From: Takakia lepidozioides
Taxonomy: Eukaryota; Streptophyta; Takakiopsida; Takakiales; Takakiaceae
Assembly: GCA_030704615.1 (NCBI GenBank)
Contig: CM060731.1
Coordinates: forward strand, 52,886,001 to 52,950,000
Length of the DNA stretch: 64,000 bases
Direction: 5' to 3'
Below are positions 11,757 to 24,299 of the stretch, one piece after another (positions within the stretch are counted from its first letter, which is position 1; every line of letters begins with the position of its first letter). Made by a program: the position numbers and the translations under genes. Below the pieces are notes generated by a model. It did not search any database, was not told where the DNA came from, and saw only the letters and a list, made by a program, of their open reading frames with translations.

Positions 11757-14686
11757 TCACCAGTATTCCCCACAGGAACAGACCCCATCTTGGAAGTGGT
11801 GAAAGCGGTTGGCATCCCGTACAATGACTTCTCGCCCCACAATCTTCGAGATGAACTTGGTGGCGGCGTGACAGTCACCACACACCCGAAGGTTCTTGAT
11901 GATACGGATGGGTGTCTGGGGGGCTGTGCTGATGAGCCCAAAAGCAATGGCCAGCTTCTCACTGTGGTAGCAAAGAGATATCTCCTTTTGCTCCTCCTCC
12001 ACATCATGCAAGACAAAGCGTGTGTCGGGGACATATCCGGCCTCCTTCATCAACCCATACAGTCTGCTTAGTTCAGCATGAATTTCCTCAATTTGTGGAT
12101 GCATTTTGTCTTCTACAACGAATGTATGCACTTGCTTGTTGATCTCAATGCAGCTGCGCCCTGGCTCTTTTCTGATGTTTCTGTCCTGCATCATTTTTCT
12201 CACCTTTTCTTTATCATCCCATCTGCCAGCTGCAGCATAGATGTTTGATAGCAACACATAAGTTGCAGCATCCTGTGGATCTAACACAAGAAGGCATTTT
12301 GCTGCATGTTCCGCTAGCTCCACATCACCATGTATTCTGCAGGCACCAAGCAGGGACCCCCACACCGAAGCACCTGGTTCGGTTGGTATATTGCTAATGA
12401 ATTCCTGGGCCTCATCCAATTGCCGTGCACGGCCGAGAAGGTCAACCATGCAGCCAAAATGCTCCATTGTCGGTGTGAGGCCATGATCTCCACTAATGGA
12501 ATCAAAGTAATGATGGCCCTCATCCACCAGGCCCCCATGGCTACATGCAGAGAGAAGTGACGTCAAGGTGATACAATCTGGCTTCAAACCATCCTGTTGC
12601 ATTTGTTCAAATAGATTCAGGGCCTCCCTACCAAACCCATTCTGAGCATACCCTGCAATCATGGTGTTCCATGAGACCAAATCTTGTTGAGTCATACTGT
12701 CGAATACTTGACGCGCATCATTTACACTCCCACATTTTGCATACATGTCAATAAGTGTATTCTGCAGCATGATATTTGGTGTAATTCCACTTTTGCTGAT
12801 GTCAGAATGGACCTCTTTGCCCTTTTCCAGGACTCCCAGACTAGCACATGCATTGAGAAGGCAAATGAACGTCACCCTGTTAGGCATCACCCCATCATGT
12901 ACCATTTGCGCATACATCATGAAAGCCTCGCTACCACTCTCATGCTGGGCATACCCTGCTATCATGGCATTCCACGAGACCACATCTCGTTGAACCATAT
13001 TATTGAACACTTCGCGTGCAGTCTTTACGCTGCCACATTTGGCATACATATCAGCGAGGGCAGTTTCCAGAATGGTATCTTGCACAATTCCAGATTTGAT
13101 GATTTCACTATGGACTTTCTTACCCTTTTCCAGGTCTCCTAGACTGGCACAGGCATTGAGAACACAACTGTATGTGACCGTGTCAGGCATCACCCGTTTG
13201 CACTGCATTTGCTCATAGATCTCCAAAGCCTCCCCACCACACCCATGCTGAGCATATCCTGCAATCATCGCATTCCATGAAACCACATTTCGTTCAGCCA
13301 TGTTGTCAAACACATGACGTGCATCTCTTACACTACCGCATTTGGCATACATGTCAACAAGCGCAGTCTCCAGAATGGTATCTCGCACAATTCCAGTTTT
13401 GATGATGTCAGCATGGACCTCTATGGCCTTTTCCAGGACTCGTAGACTAGCACACACCTTGAGAATGCAAGTGAGTGTCACCTTGTCAGGCCTCACCCCT
13501 TCCCGGTGCATTTGCTCATAGATATCCAAAGCCTCCCTACCACACCCATGCTTGGCATATCCAGTTATCATCATATTCCACGTAAACATATCTCGTTTAG
13601 CCATCTTGTCAAACACTAGGCGTGCATCTACTACACTCCCGCACTTGGCATACATGTTAACAAGTGTGTTGAGTAGAAAGATGTTTGACTTGAATCCTCT
13701 TTGGATGATGTGAGCATGCACAAGCTTTCCCTCTGCTAGGCCTGTCATGTCGATGCACTTCTGCAAGACACAGGCGTAAGTATTGGAGTCTGCCTGAATG
13801 CCCCGGTGGACCAAAATGTGCAGCGCCTCTTTCAGTCGTCCTGCCTTGCATAGTGTCCTCACGTCCCTACAAGTGCCAGAAGACTTCTTGTCGACTCCCT
13901 CTCTTGGCCCACTTTCAAACCTGGTGATGATGGTGGAGGTGCTATCCCTACAGCCAGTCTGATGTCCAACAAACAACTGTGTCCAATTCAGTTCCACCAT
14001 TCTGCATGACACACAACACACATCTCATCGCCCCTAGATCCATCAAAGCAGATTTCTTCATATAGGGGCTTGTAGACATTAGGGGTACAAAATAATCATC
14101 TACTTTCAGAATTCATTGTATCAACAATTCTACGTAAACACTGGAACCATTCAATCATCATCAAAACAATACCCATTGTGTTCTTGGCCTGGAGCTCCAT
14201 GGCATACATTGACCTTAGAAGCATCAGTAGATTGTGTTTGACCTTGTTCCATGGTGGCTAGCTCTGCCTTCACCCAAGGAGGGTTCAAGCCACCCTGAGT
14301 CCAAAGGGCCTTCATTTTGCACTTATGTCTGAAGTCTGGCGATCTTTGACATTTCTGTGAAACCAACAGTGAGCAGCTGGCATATCTTCAACCACAGCCT
14401 CACATAGACCAGGCTACAACCTCCGAAGCTCAAAGCAAAACAGCAACTTACATGCATGTTCTTCCTTACAGCTAATAAGGAAGAACACCGAGCTGCTTTT
14501 GCTCTATTTCTTAGTGGCAACAGGGAAAATTGCGCTGGTATAAAACTCGAGATACAATCCAACTTGATCATTTTGACAAACTCTTTCATGTAGCACACGA
14601 GCACCTTACTTTGTCTAACCTGTCCCACCAGTGGGAAGGATATGCAAAGACTTCCCGCCAGAGCCTTTCTAGAGTCAGTGCTCGAC
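11757..14686 (-). CDS. PPR locus A: OSB-type PDF motif exons + PLS PPR repeats + complete DYW domain
   Basis: Three exons can be joined in frame. Exon A, 14686-14610, encodes [12 protein letters not shown]...SHWWDRLDK. Exon B, 14354-14173, encodes [12 protein letters not shown]...[10 protein letters not shown]. Exon C is 14001-11757. A plus B reproduce the PDF motif of plant OSB proteins (W..F..P..WWD.R, then PDF.HK....LW....PPW). Exon B ends AAT GG|gt and exon C starts cag|A ATG, so translation passes through G-M-V-E-L. Exon C has a long PLS array (repeats of MYAKCGS...[16 protein letters not shown]) followed by E/E+ and DYW regions: [25 protein letters not shown]. The deaminase-like [11 protein letters not shown]...CGDC signature is intact. 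Family role: site-specific C-to-U RNA editing in chloroplast or mitochondrion. The first exon and transit peptide were not identified. Without the upstream exons, the ATG at 13998-14000 could serve as start. Confidence 0.88.
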
Positions 14687-15076
14687 CTGCATGCAATGAC
14701 TGCAACATTATGAGCCCTGCCTCAGTCTCTCTTAAGGTGCTAGTGCAAACATAGCTGTCTAGCAGCCCCTAACTGACTAGGGTGTTCTGCAGGAAGGCAT
14801 TAAATTGCTCTCTACCTATCTCAAGTGCGGGGTGACTGTGATCCCCTACATCACAACTGTGTCAGATTGAGCCCCATAACAGAGTGTCACTAGCATTAAT
14901 CCTTACATCGAGACTCAATTCGTGTAACCACATGGTAATTGCGTTTGAGCAAGGGCATGGCATTTTTATTGAGTAATTTCATCATGCAATAGTGCATGGC
15001 AACGGCTCCAAGAAGGCTCACCACAAAGTCTGTGGTCGAAAAAAAAACACGCAGCAGTACCCAAAAAGCTTCATAC

Positions 15077-15200
15077 CTTCTTTCTGTTTCCCTGAAGTCA
15101 GGAGAAGCGTCGTAGTCACAACTTGCAAGGGTCTGGGGCCAGTCACTCCCAAGACCCATTTCAGCTCCACAGTCTGGCCGGTTAATAATCTGCTGCCTGC
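15077..15200 (-). other. Conserved upstream exon-like segment X of PPR locus A
   Basis: This segment is homologous to ones upstream of PPR loci B, C and E, always on the gene's own strand. The shared frame reads like QT.AS..DYDASPDFRETER and ends at a GT donor (AGAAG|gtatga). Its phase does not match exon A directly, so another exon would be needed in between. It is not recognised as a known domain. Confidence 0.45.
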
Positions 15201-15707
15201 TCGTTCACCACAATGAGACACGGCCTTGGGTAAGGGCTCCCTTGTGTGCACATGAGAGCAGCCCCAGTTCTGGATGGTAAGCCAAACGTTCTGCATCCAA
15301 ATGTTTCTGATTTGTGTGTGGGCTCTGGCCATCTCTCATGGGTAGTCTGCGTGCCATGAATAGGAGGCAGGATTGAGAAGACAACAGTAGGCTTCCAATA
15401 AGGTTCTTTGATGGCGAGGATTGTACACGCCGGGATAGCAATACCGAGATGTCAATGGCCTTATCTTCCACCCTCCCCCGGGTGTTGATAGAAACATAAG
15501 CATTCAGCAGCTCCTTGTGTTTGAACGTTTGTACTATTTGAGGTGTGAAGGCCAATGTTAGAAGAGCGATGAGTACCTACATATGGAGGTGAGCTACACA
15601 AATACTTTGAAAGTAGTGTCTTGCTTTCTGTGCTCTCCGCAAGGTGCATCCACCTTGTTTCTGTCCCTCTCTATCGTGATTGTGCAGTTGCTGCTCTCAT
15701 TAGCAGA

Positions 15708-16094
15708 TCATTTCCACCGGGATTTCCTTTCCTGATCAAATTTCTCTGCGCGACGGCAGAGACATGCATATACATCAACGGAACGAGAATGCGCAACCAA
15801 GCGGCGAAGACCAAGGTGTGCTTTAACTCGCATCGCCAACCTAGGCACTTCTGTGAAGAAGGCAGGGAAGTTGAACGACACAAATAACTCAGTAACTCGT
15901 AGAATGTCTTCTTTCTCGTAGTTCATGGCTTGTGATGGCCTATTTTGCAATAAGATAGGATCTTTTCCTTCTTGTAAATGTGACCGCCCAGAAACAGCCG
16001 GTGCTGAAGGTGTAGCTGCAGGGTAAGTGACAATGCAGTATACAAGAAAGATTGGAAGAGCAAGCCGTGCCAGTACACGGACAATCGACTTCAT
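15708..16094 (-). CDS. Possible small secreted or membrane-anchored protein, unrecognised
   Basis: From the ATG at 16092-16094 the frame encodes about 128 residues, starting with a basic stretch followed by a hydrophobic segment (RLALPIFLVYCIVTYPAATP) that looks like a signal peptide or anchor. The rest shows no known domain. An open stretch at 15555-15205 with an acceptor-like boundary could be a second exon. It overlaps the upstream part of PPR locus A on the same strand, so it could instead be part of that transcript. Chance ORF is quite possible. Confidence 0.22.
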   Translation of the reverse strand: MKSIVRVLARLALPIFLVYCIVTYPAATPSAPAVSGRSHLQEGKDPILLQNRPSQAMNYEKEDILRVTELFVSFNFPAFFTEVPRLAMRVKAHLGLRRLVAHSRSVDVYACLCRRAEKFDQERKSRWK

Positions 16095-16190
16095 TTTGAG
16101 ATCACTGTTTTGACAGTTCGACATGGAAGTGATCAATTCTGTAACGAAATCCTCATAAATTCTGATTCCGGCGCATCGAACAGATATCAA

Positions 16191-17792
16191 TCATCATGAG
16201 CTTTGCTTCTGTCAACAACGTGTGTGTAGTCTCACATCCAATCGAAACACGGTGGTGAGGACCGGGATGAGCTTATTGCCTGACTTCTGCCATTATATCA
16301 TGGCAACTCAAGTGTGCAAGGATGTCAGCTTCCTTTTATTAGCCAACAATTTCCAAGGTCAGAAGGTTGAGAAGAGATTATTCATGAACATAATGACTTA
16401 GCAACTTCTTGACTTGAAACATCATCTTCACACTTGGAGGCTGCCAAACTGTTGCTGGGTCATCTGCATGATACTAACCTTCTTAGAGCAGTGACTAGTG
16501 AGTTTGGTCTTGATTTTTCCACTCTCCTTCTTGGTCTAATTTTTTGGGTACAACTCATTAAATCATTTGTCACTCTCTCCTTCAAGCTTTCCATTCTGGA
16601 CTGGTACATCAACCTCCATATGAGCATACCCCACCCATGCTTTCTAGTTCCTTCCCCTCTTCCGCAGCTTCGGTTCCAGGGGTGCAGCCATACCACTTGT
16701 ACCATGAGTCGCATGTGACGTCACCAAAAGGAAGACAGCTCAAGTTTCAACATGGAGGAGCTGTTGGCGGGCTGCAGTCTGCCAAAATTGTCACAAAAAT
16801 GTTGATATCCCTATCTCTGACGTCTCCATGCTGTATGAACAGCTCCTCTTGTGACAAAGCCATGCTCATTGTGCACTGTTCCAAGGACAATGAGAAATTC
16901 AAATCAACACTGCAAGCTTTCCAGAGAATTTCGATAAAAAAGGAAAATAATGTGCAATTGATCACAGTACAAGCATGTATTTGAAAGTATCTGGGATGCC
17001 CAAGTACTTGCTCACCACTTTCACTAACCCCTCTATTACCTGGAAATCCTAAAAGAGAGCATAAGCTAAATAAAGGAAGGGTGGGCCCAGGTGAGAAAGG
17101 TAACACATCTCTCAATCAAGTTGGAGGAATTAGTTGCTATCCCCGTCACCTCCATCCACAAACGCTTCAAGGAAATCCACCTCACAGCTATATCATTCCC
17201 TCACAGCTATTATCACTAACAAGCGGCAACTGGAATCCAACCCTCCCTCGGCATCCTAGGTAACGTTTGTACCCTGGATACCCACAGTACCCTAGGTACC
17301 TGCAGGCGCGGCCTGTTTTCTTCATAGGGCCCACCCTGAAAGGGGGCAGTAGCCGTAAGGCGAAGTGGCTCTTATTTACACCGGCTTTGGCCGGAGTCTT
17401 CTCTCTCTCTCTTAGCCATTTGGAACAGCTCCTGCCATGTGTCAGATTGCATATGCATATTCTTCTATATGTATCTATACACAGAGAGAAAAAGAGTACC
17501 CACCAAGCTCTCAGAATCTTTCGAGTGATGACCAATGCCAGAACTATGTCAAATATTGCATGGTGTTCTGCTCCTGTGCAATGGTGGTTGGAGATGTAAA
17601 GGGTGCTGCAAATGTCTGAAATCAGCCTTACAGCGACTTCACTGATGGTTGCAAAGACCTCACTGATTGGTTCGATGATCGCAGCAGACCATTGCACAGA
17701 CGATTTGCATACAGGCTGTCATGTGCAATGATATCAATAGTTGTCTTGAGGCCCTCATGTTTGAAGAGTAGCGTTTTTTAAAACATCTTCTT
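16191..17792. other. Intergenic, no gene recognised
   Basis: Only short open frames without domain features. The segment around 17335-17420 resembles DNA downstream of locus A, consistent with loci A and B having been duplicated together with 3' flanks. Confidence 0.5.
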
Positions 17793-20700
17793 TCACCAGT
17801 AATCCCCGCAAGAACAAACCCCATCTTGGAAGTGGTGAAAGCGGTTTGCATCGCGAACTACGATTATTCGCCCAACAATCTTCGAGATGAACTTGGTAGC
17901 AGTGTGGCAGTCACCACACACCCGAAGGTTCTTGTTGATGCGGATAGGCATCCCAGGGGCCAGGCTGATGAGCCCAAAAGCGATGGCCAGTTTCTCACTG
18001 TGGTGGCAAAGAGAAACTTCCTTTTGCTCCTCCTCTGCATCATGCAATACAAAGCGTGTGTCAGGCACGTACCCGGCCTCCTTCATCTCGCCAAACAATC
18101 TCCTCAGCTCAGCATGGATTTCCTCAATTTGTGGATGAAATTCATCTTCCACAAAAAACGTATGGACCTTCTTATCAACTTCGATACAGCTGCGCCCTGG
18201 CTCCTTTCTGATGCCTCTGTCCTCCATCATTTTTCTCGTCTTTGCTTGGTCGTCCCACCTGCCAGCTGATGCGTAGATGTTTGATAGCAACACATACGTT
18301 CCAGCCTCCTGTGGATACCACTGGAGAAGGCATTTTGCTGCATGTTCTGCGAGTTCCACATCACCATGAATTCTGCAGGCACCAAGCAAGGCCCCCCACA
18401 CTGACGCATCAGCTTCCAATGGCATTCTCTTAATGAAGTCGTGTGCCTCAGTCAATCGCCCTGCACGTCCAAGAAGGTCCACCATGCAGGTAAAATGCTC
18501 CAATTCAGGAGTAAGGCCATGAATGCAACTCATGGAATCGAAGTAGTGATGGCCTTCATCCACCAGGCCAATATGGCTGCATGCAGAGAGAAGACATATG
18601 AAGGTGATCCCGTCTGGCTTCAAGCCTGCCTGTTGCATATTTTCAAATAATCGGATGGCCTCCCTACCACCCCCATGCTGACCATATCCTCCAACCATCA
18701 CATTCCATGATGCCACATCTTTTTCCCCCATATTGTCGAACACTTGACGTGCATCCTTCATGCTTCCGCACTTGGCATACATGTTGAGAAGGGCAGTCTC
18801 CAGCATAACATCTGGTTCTATTTCAGCACTAATGATTTCAGCATGGACTTCTGTGCCCTTGTCCAGAGCAGAAACCAGAGCACATGCATCAAGGACGCAT
18901 GTGAAAGTGACATTGTTCGGCGTCACCCCTTCCTGTATCATCTGCTCATATATCTCAAACACCTCTCTTCCATTCCCATGCTGAGCATATCCTACCATCA
19001 TTGTGTTCCATGATACTACATTTCGGTGAGGCATACTATTGAACACTTGACGTGCATCCTTTATGCTCCCGCACTTGGCATACATGTCAGTAAGGGCAGT
19101 CTCCAGAATGACGTCAGGAACCATCCCAGCTCTGGTAGCTTTCAGGATGTCAGCATGCACCACTTTGCCATTTTTCAGGTTTGCCAAGCCGGTACACGAA
19201 CTCAGGACACAAATGAATGTGACCTTGTTGGGCATCACTCCTTCATGTATCATTTTATTATACATCTCGAAAGCCGGCCTACTGCACCCATGCTGAGAAT
19301 ATGCTGTGATCATGGCATTCCATGAGACCACATTTCGTTGAGCCATTTTATCAAACACTTGATGTGCATCCGTTATGCTACCGCATTTGCCATACATGTT
19401 GACAAGTGTATTCTCCAAATTTACATACGACGCAATACCAGCTTTGATGATATGAGCATGGACCTCTTTCCCCTTTTCCAGGGCTCCTACACTGGCACAT
19501 GCATTGAGGAGACAAATGAACGTGACCCTATCAGGTGAGATGCCTTGCTGTTGCATTTGCTCGTAGAGCTTGAAAGGCTCCCTTTCACATCCCTGCTGTG
19601 CATATCCTGCAATCAGAGTGTTCCATGTTACCACATTTCGGTTAGCCATATTGTCAAACACTAGACGCGCATCCTTCATGCTCCCACATCTCGCATACAT
19701 GTCAACAAGGGCAGTCTCCAGAATGATATCTAGCACAATTCCAGCTTTCGTGATGTCAGCATGGACCTGTTTGCCCTTTTCCAGGACTGCTAGGCTGGTA
19801 CACGCATTGAGAACACAAATGAATGTGACCTCGTTTCGCATAATCCCTTCCTGAATCATTTGATGGTAAATTTCAAAAGCCTCACTCAGACACCCATTCT
19901 GAGCATATCCTGTTATCATGACATTCCATGAGACCACATTTCGTTTGGCCATATTGTCAAACACAAGGCGTGCATCCTTTATGCTCCCACATTTAGCATA
20001 CATGTCAACAAGGGCATTCTCCAAATTGACATATGACGGAATTCCAGATTTGATTATGTCAGAGTGGACCTCTTTGCCCTTCTCCAGGACTCTGAGGCTG
20101 CTACACGCATTGAGAATGCAAATGAATGTAACTTTGTCAGGTGTTACCCCTTCCTGTTGCATTTGCTGATACATCTCCAAAGCCTCCCTACCACAACCCT
20201 GCTGAGCATATCCTGTTATCATCGTGTTCCAGGAGACCACATTTCGTATAGTCATATTATCAAACACTTGAAGTGCATCATTCATGCTCCCACATCTGGC
20301 ATACATGTTAGCAAGGGCAGTAGCCAGAATGACATCTAGCGTAAATCCAGCTTTGATGACATCAGCGTGAACCTCTTTGCCCTTTTCCCAAGATCCTAGG
20401 CTGGCACATGCATTGATAATGCAAATGAATGTCACCCTGTCGGGTGTCACCCCTTCCTGTTGCATTTGCTCATATATCTGGAAAGACTCGTTACTACACC
20501 CATGCTTGTTATATCCTGCTATCATTGTATTCCACGTAAACATATCTCGTTCAGGCATTTTATCAAACACTTGACGTGCATCCACCACACTCCCGCACTT
20601 TGCATACATGTTGACAATGGTGTTGACAAGAAAGATGTTTGGCCGGTATGCACTTTGGATAAGATGTGCATGCACCTGCTTTCCGTGTGCTAGGTCCTTC

Positions 20701-22522
20701 AAATTGATGCACTCCTGCAAAAGACAGACATAAATGTTGGAGTCTGCCCCAGTGCCTTGGAGGTACAAAATCTGCACCGCCTCTTTCAAACGTCCTGCCT
20801 TACATAGCATCCTCACATCCCAGCAAGGACCAGATGAGCTCTTGTCAGCTCTGGTTGTTGGAGTAAAGGACCAGGCTATTTGTGGTTGACATTCACATTC
20901 GGTCACAGCCCTTGTTTCACCAGTCCCTGCCCTTCGACCATAATTTGGACTATCATAAGACTGTGCATACCCTTGTTTCATGGCAGCAGGCTTTGCTTTC
21001 ACCCAAGGAGGAGTAGACCTACCCTCAATCCAATGGGCCTCCTTTGTCTGCCTACGTTTGAAGTCCACTGATCTTGGACATTTCTGCAAATTCCGCCAGC
21101 GGGCAGCCAACCTTCAAGAACAGTCCCGCACAGACTGGGCTACACCCACCAAGGCTCCAAGCATCTTTACAACAGGGAAAATTCTTGAACAACCTACTTC
21201 CATGCCCTGCTAGCAAGAGAATGTACTCATATGACATCGTTTGCCGTAGCCTTGTGGCCATTGACCCCGCGCCCAGTTTGAGCGGAACATAAAGAGACAG
21301 AAACTCCCTTTGTCAGGGGCTGACGCCGGTAGTATGACTTACCTTGAAACATGCAATTGACCCGAGTTTTCCAGATATCCTCTAGAAATCCCTTCACACA
21401 AACATCAATCTGCTGTGTGATATTTGCCCAGTAACTAGACCCCAAAAGGCCTGGGCTTTTGGCTCAGCCTCGAGATTTTCAAAGTTGGTAAACAAAGGTA
21501 CAGTAACAATTCCCTTGGATTTGAAGAGGGTGTCTCTCTGGTGAGCGTACCCAGGATAATGAATCAGAAAGTGGATATTGTCTTCAGGTGGCCCACACAA
21601 CGGGCATTTGCAATCCCCCTTTCCTCTCTGCAACGGTTTGCTGTTCAAAGGTAGGCTTCCCGCCCCGAGTTTAAATTTCAATCTAGTGCCGAGAGTGGGT
21701 AAACCCTTGAGGTCATCCATGATGGCCTCCGCCATGTCACAGACTGGAAACAAGTTCAGGGAAGTTCTCTCCGTAACTTCATTTTCATCTGACAACTTCC
21801 TGGCAACAGACATGACTTTGGACACTACAGCCTCTAAGTCAGATTTATCCAGCAGGGTCAATTAGATTCAGATCCTTGAAAATCTCTTGTACCTCCTGCT
21901 TCCAAGATATAGAGTTGATTAACTTAGGATATCTGATATTAGTCATACGTTGCAGCTGACCCCACATCTGACCTTGAATGTCGAGAGCTTAAGGGAGTAA
22001 TGCCAAACTCGCACCGAGCTGACATGCACTTCTTGAGCACCCCCACTTGAATGGATTCTAGAGACTTAGCCTGGTTGGAGTTATCAACCCACACTGCAGA
22101 TGCGTACTACAAGGTAGGCCGAATAATGCGGCAAAGCATAGTTTTTTTTACTGCAGTGTTGATCTCTCTGCAGTGGAAAAAATTTAAAGAGGCCCAATGC
22201 TTTCCGCTTGCCAGATTCAACAACTTTTTGTATATGTGATTCCCAGTTGGAGGAAAACTCAACGCCAAGGAAGGGAGGACAGGAATCTCTTGGCTTCCCC
22301 ACTGCCACTCAAGGTCACCTGCCACCACTGCGCATTTACTGACGTCAGCCTGTAGCCCCCCTGCTAGTAAGAGAGAACAATCAACAGGCAGCACCAGTCC
22401 TCTTTGCTGTTTTTTCAACATCCTTAATGAGGACAGCCTCACCTTATCGAACCTTTTGTACCCCCACTGTGAAGGATCTGAGAAGAACTCCTGCCACAGA
22501 CATTCTAGGCGTATATCTTGGC
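17793..22522 (-). CDS. PPR locus B: PDF motif fused to about 20 PLS PPR motifs and a complete DYW domain
   Basis: Exon A is 22522-22443 (LECLWQEFF...[11 protein letters not shown] donor). The following exon, 21083-17793, starts at [11 protein letters not shown] after a TTTGCAG acceptor and stays open to the stop. It runs through the second half of the PDF motif (HWIEG...TPPWVKAK) straight into the PPR region. Loci A, C and E have an intron here; B does not. The PPR array is unusually long and regular (residues about 150-950), in units ending [24 protein letters not shown]. The end has the PG box ([13 protein letters not shown]), [28 protein letters not shown] and [14 protein letters not shown]. 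Expected role: organellar RNA editing factor. A LINE (copy C) sits in the intron between exon A and the big exon in the gene's own orientation. The ATG at 21110 is upstream of the acceptor and probably intronic. Confidence 0.88.
21221..22358 (-). mobile_element. 5'-truncated LINE (copy C) in intron of PPR locus B
   Basis: This has the same family sequence as copy A on the minus strand: [29 protein letters not shown]-type segment, zinc knuckle [11 protein letters not shown], then the shared 3' end GGCTACGGCAAAC...CATATGAGTACAT. It is flanked by CCCTGCTAGCAAGAGA (21205-21220) and CCCTGCTAGTAAGAGA (22359-22374), a 16-bp target-site duplication with one mismatch. Frames are broken in the 5' half. 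Confidence 0.92.
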
Positions 22523-23109
22523 CTGCAAAAGACAAGCACAACAGCGATCACGTGTCACAGTTGTGTCAGATATGAGGCAAGAGCAGCAGTGCCTGGTACC
22601 AACAGTATTTTCTACACCAATCCTGACATGAAGACTCAATTCCATGAAACCGGTTTGTTGTTGACGGCTGTGGGCTGAGTTCCGACATCCCCCTGGGTAG
22701 TAACCCCGCAAATGGCTCCGGGGGGATTGATCCCGTGGGTCTTATGCCCTCAAGTATATATCTCAGCAAAATTTCGAAGGGAACGGTCGATTTGTACAAT
22801 GCAATTGTGGGTATGCACTGCCACATCTATATATGTCACTTGGGACAGATATTGCGGTGAAAACTGCAACAAGGAAGGCGTCCACTCCATTTGTTCCTCT
22901 TGGAACTTCAGCTGGATTTTCGTGGGCTATGCCTGAACAATGTCATCACAGTGTGTCTCTCTCAAAATGAATTCGAGGAGAAAAGCTACCACAGTACACA
23001 CACCAGAAGGAGGTAAGGAGGAGAAGGGTGTTGATTACAATCACGTTCCTAAGAGGGCTCGGGGATCCAGTTTTTGAGACCAAAAGCAAGAAAACTGACA
23101 TATTTATAC

Positions 23110-23264
23110 CTTTCTTTGAAATTCCTGCAGGCTGCGAAGGCGTTGTTGTCGCCATCGGTGGGAAGGGTCTGAAGCCCGGAATTGCTAAGCTGTCGGCCCA
23201 ATTTAGCTCCACAGCCTCGGCATTTTCTCTGCTGCATAATGTGAGAGACCCTCCCGCCCTTCAC
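23110..23264 (-). other. Conserved segment X upstream of PPR locus B
   Basis: Homologous to 15077-15200. The frame ends ACRNFKER at the donor GAAAG|gtataa. It is oriented with locus B. Its boundary with locus C's copy on the other strand makes a head-to-head arrangement. Confidence 0.45.
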
Positions 23265-23269
23265 CGTAA

Positions 23270-23555
23270 TATAAAGACAGGGCGTTGGGCATGGCCACTG
23301 CCTGTGCGCTGCACGCTGCCATCTTCCTTCACAAATACAAACAAAAAGGCCATCAACATGCTACATGGCCTCCAGAACAAGGTGGTGGATGCTAATTCAC
23401 TGATTACGAACTAGAATTGCCGTGAGGGTCGGTCGCTCCGACCGCAAAATGTGAAAACATTGGGCTGGTCGGGTTCTCTCAGGCGACCAGTGGTCGGATA
23501 TCCCTCTGTCTGCTACGCGTGAGGCTTCAAGTGAGAGAATTTTCTTCTAAAGAGG
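23270..23555. promoter_or_regulatory. Likely shared 5' region of divergent PPR loci B and C
   Basis: The upstream segments of locus B (minus) and locus C (plus) point away from each other with about 300-400 bp between them. There is no clear TATA box; the call rests on arrangement only. Confidence 0.3.
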
Positions 23556-23599
23556 ATGGCAGCTCGCTCCGGCGCTTTGCTGAGCCTGCAGGGCGAGGC

Positions 23600-23769
23600 C
23601 GCACCCATGGCCCTCTTTTCTCCTTGCTGTGAACGAGCGGAAAGTCTCACATCACGGAGCAGATTAACGGGCGAGACTGAGGAGCTGACAAGGTCTCCCA
23701 CCTTGTCAACCAGACCCATCCGAGTAATCGCGATGACGCCTACCCAGCCTTCAGGGACGCCGAAGAAAG
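23600..23769 (+). other. Conserved segment X upstream of PPR locus C
   Basis: Plus-strand homologue of the same segment. The frame reads RDDAYPAFRDAEER and ends at a GT donor (GAAAG|gtttag). It has the same relation to exon A of locus C as the other copies have to theirs. Confidence 0.45.
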
Positions 23770-24299
23770 GTTTAGAGCTCTTTCCTACTTTTCTTTTGGT
23801 TTCTGGACTGTTTGGGTTACATCGATCCACCAAAATTGTCTATATCCATCTCGGTGGAAACGAATTGCACGTCGTGATCATAGAAGGGATCGTGGTACCC
23901 TGGCCTCACGACAGGGCTCCTTCATATCCTGCGAGTAGAACAATGCGACAATCCCCACACAGTGCCAAATGAACGATGGGCATAGAGGGATGTTCTCAGT
24001 TGCGCAGTTTCAATCCTCCTTGAGTCCATTGTGGGGGAAACGCCCTAGTGCTCGCCCTGACGCCAGAAAATACTACGCTAATCCAGCACTGCCCCAATCT
24101 TACACATATGAGACACACCTTGAGCACTACCGGCAACTGTTGTAAAGAGAAATATTGTATGTTCTGATTCATAACTGAGATGAAGAAGAACAAGAGAGAC
24201 GGGTTAATGTTATGGAATGCCTAAGCTTGCATTCATCAATAAGCCTTGGGACAATGAGGAGCTACTAAAGATCTAAGTTGTAGTGGTTTTCATATGCAG

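Noticed and set aside
22946-23833. SSB-like OB-fold read in segment X
   Set aside because: One frame gives words such as VNWLSGLAVSGSPLRMIAT that loosely recall SSB proteins, but another frame ends consistently at the shared splice donor and is better conserved; the OB-fold reading is too weak.
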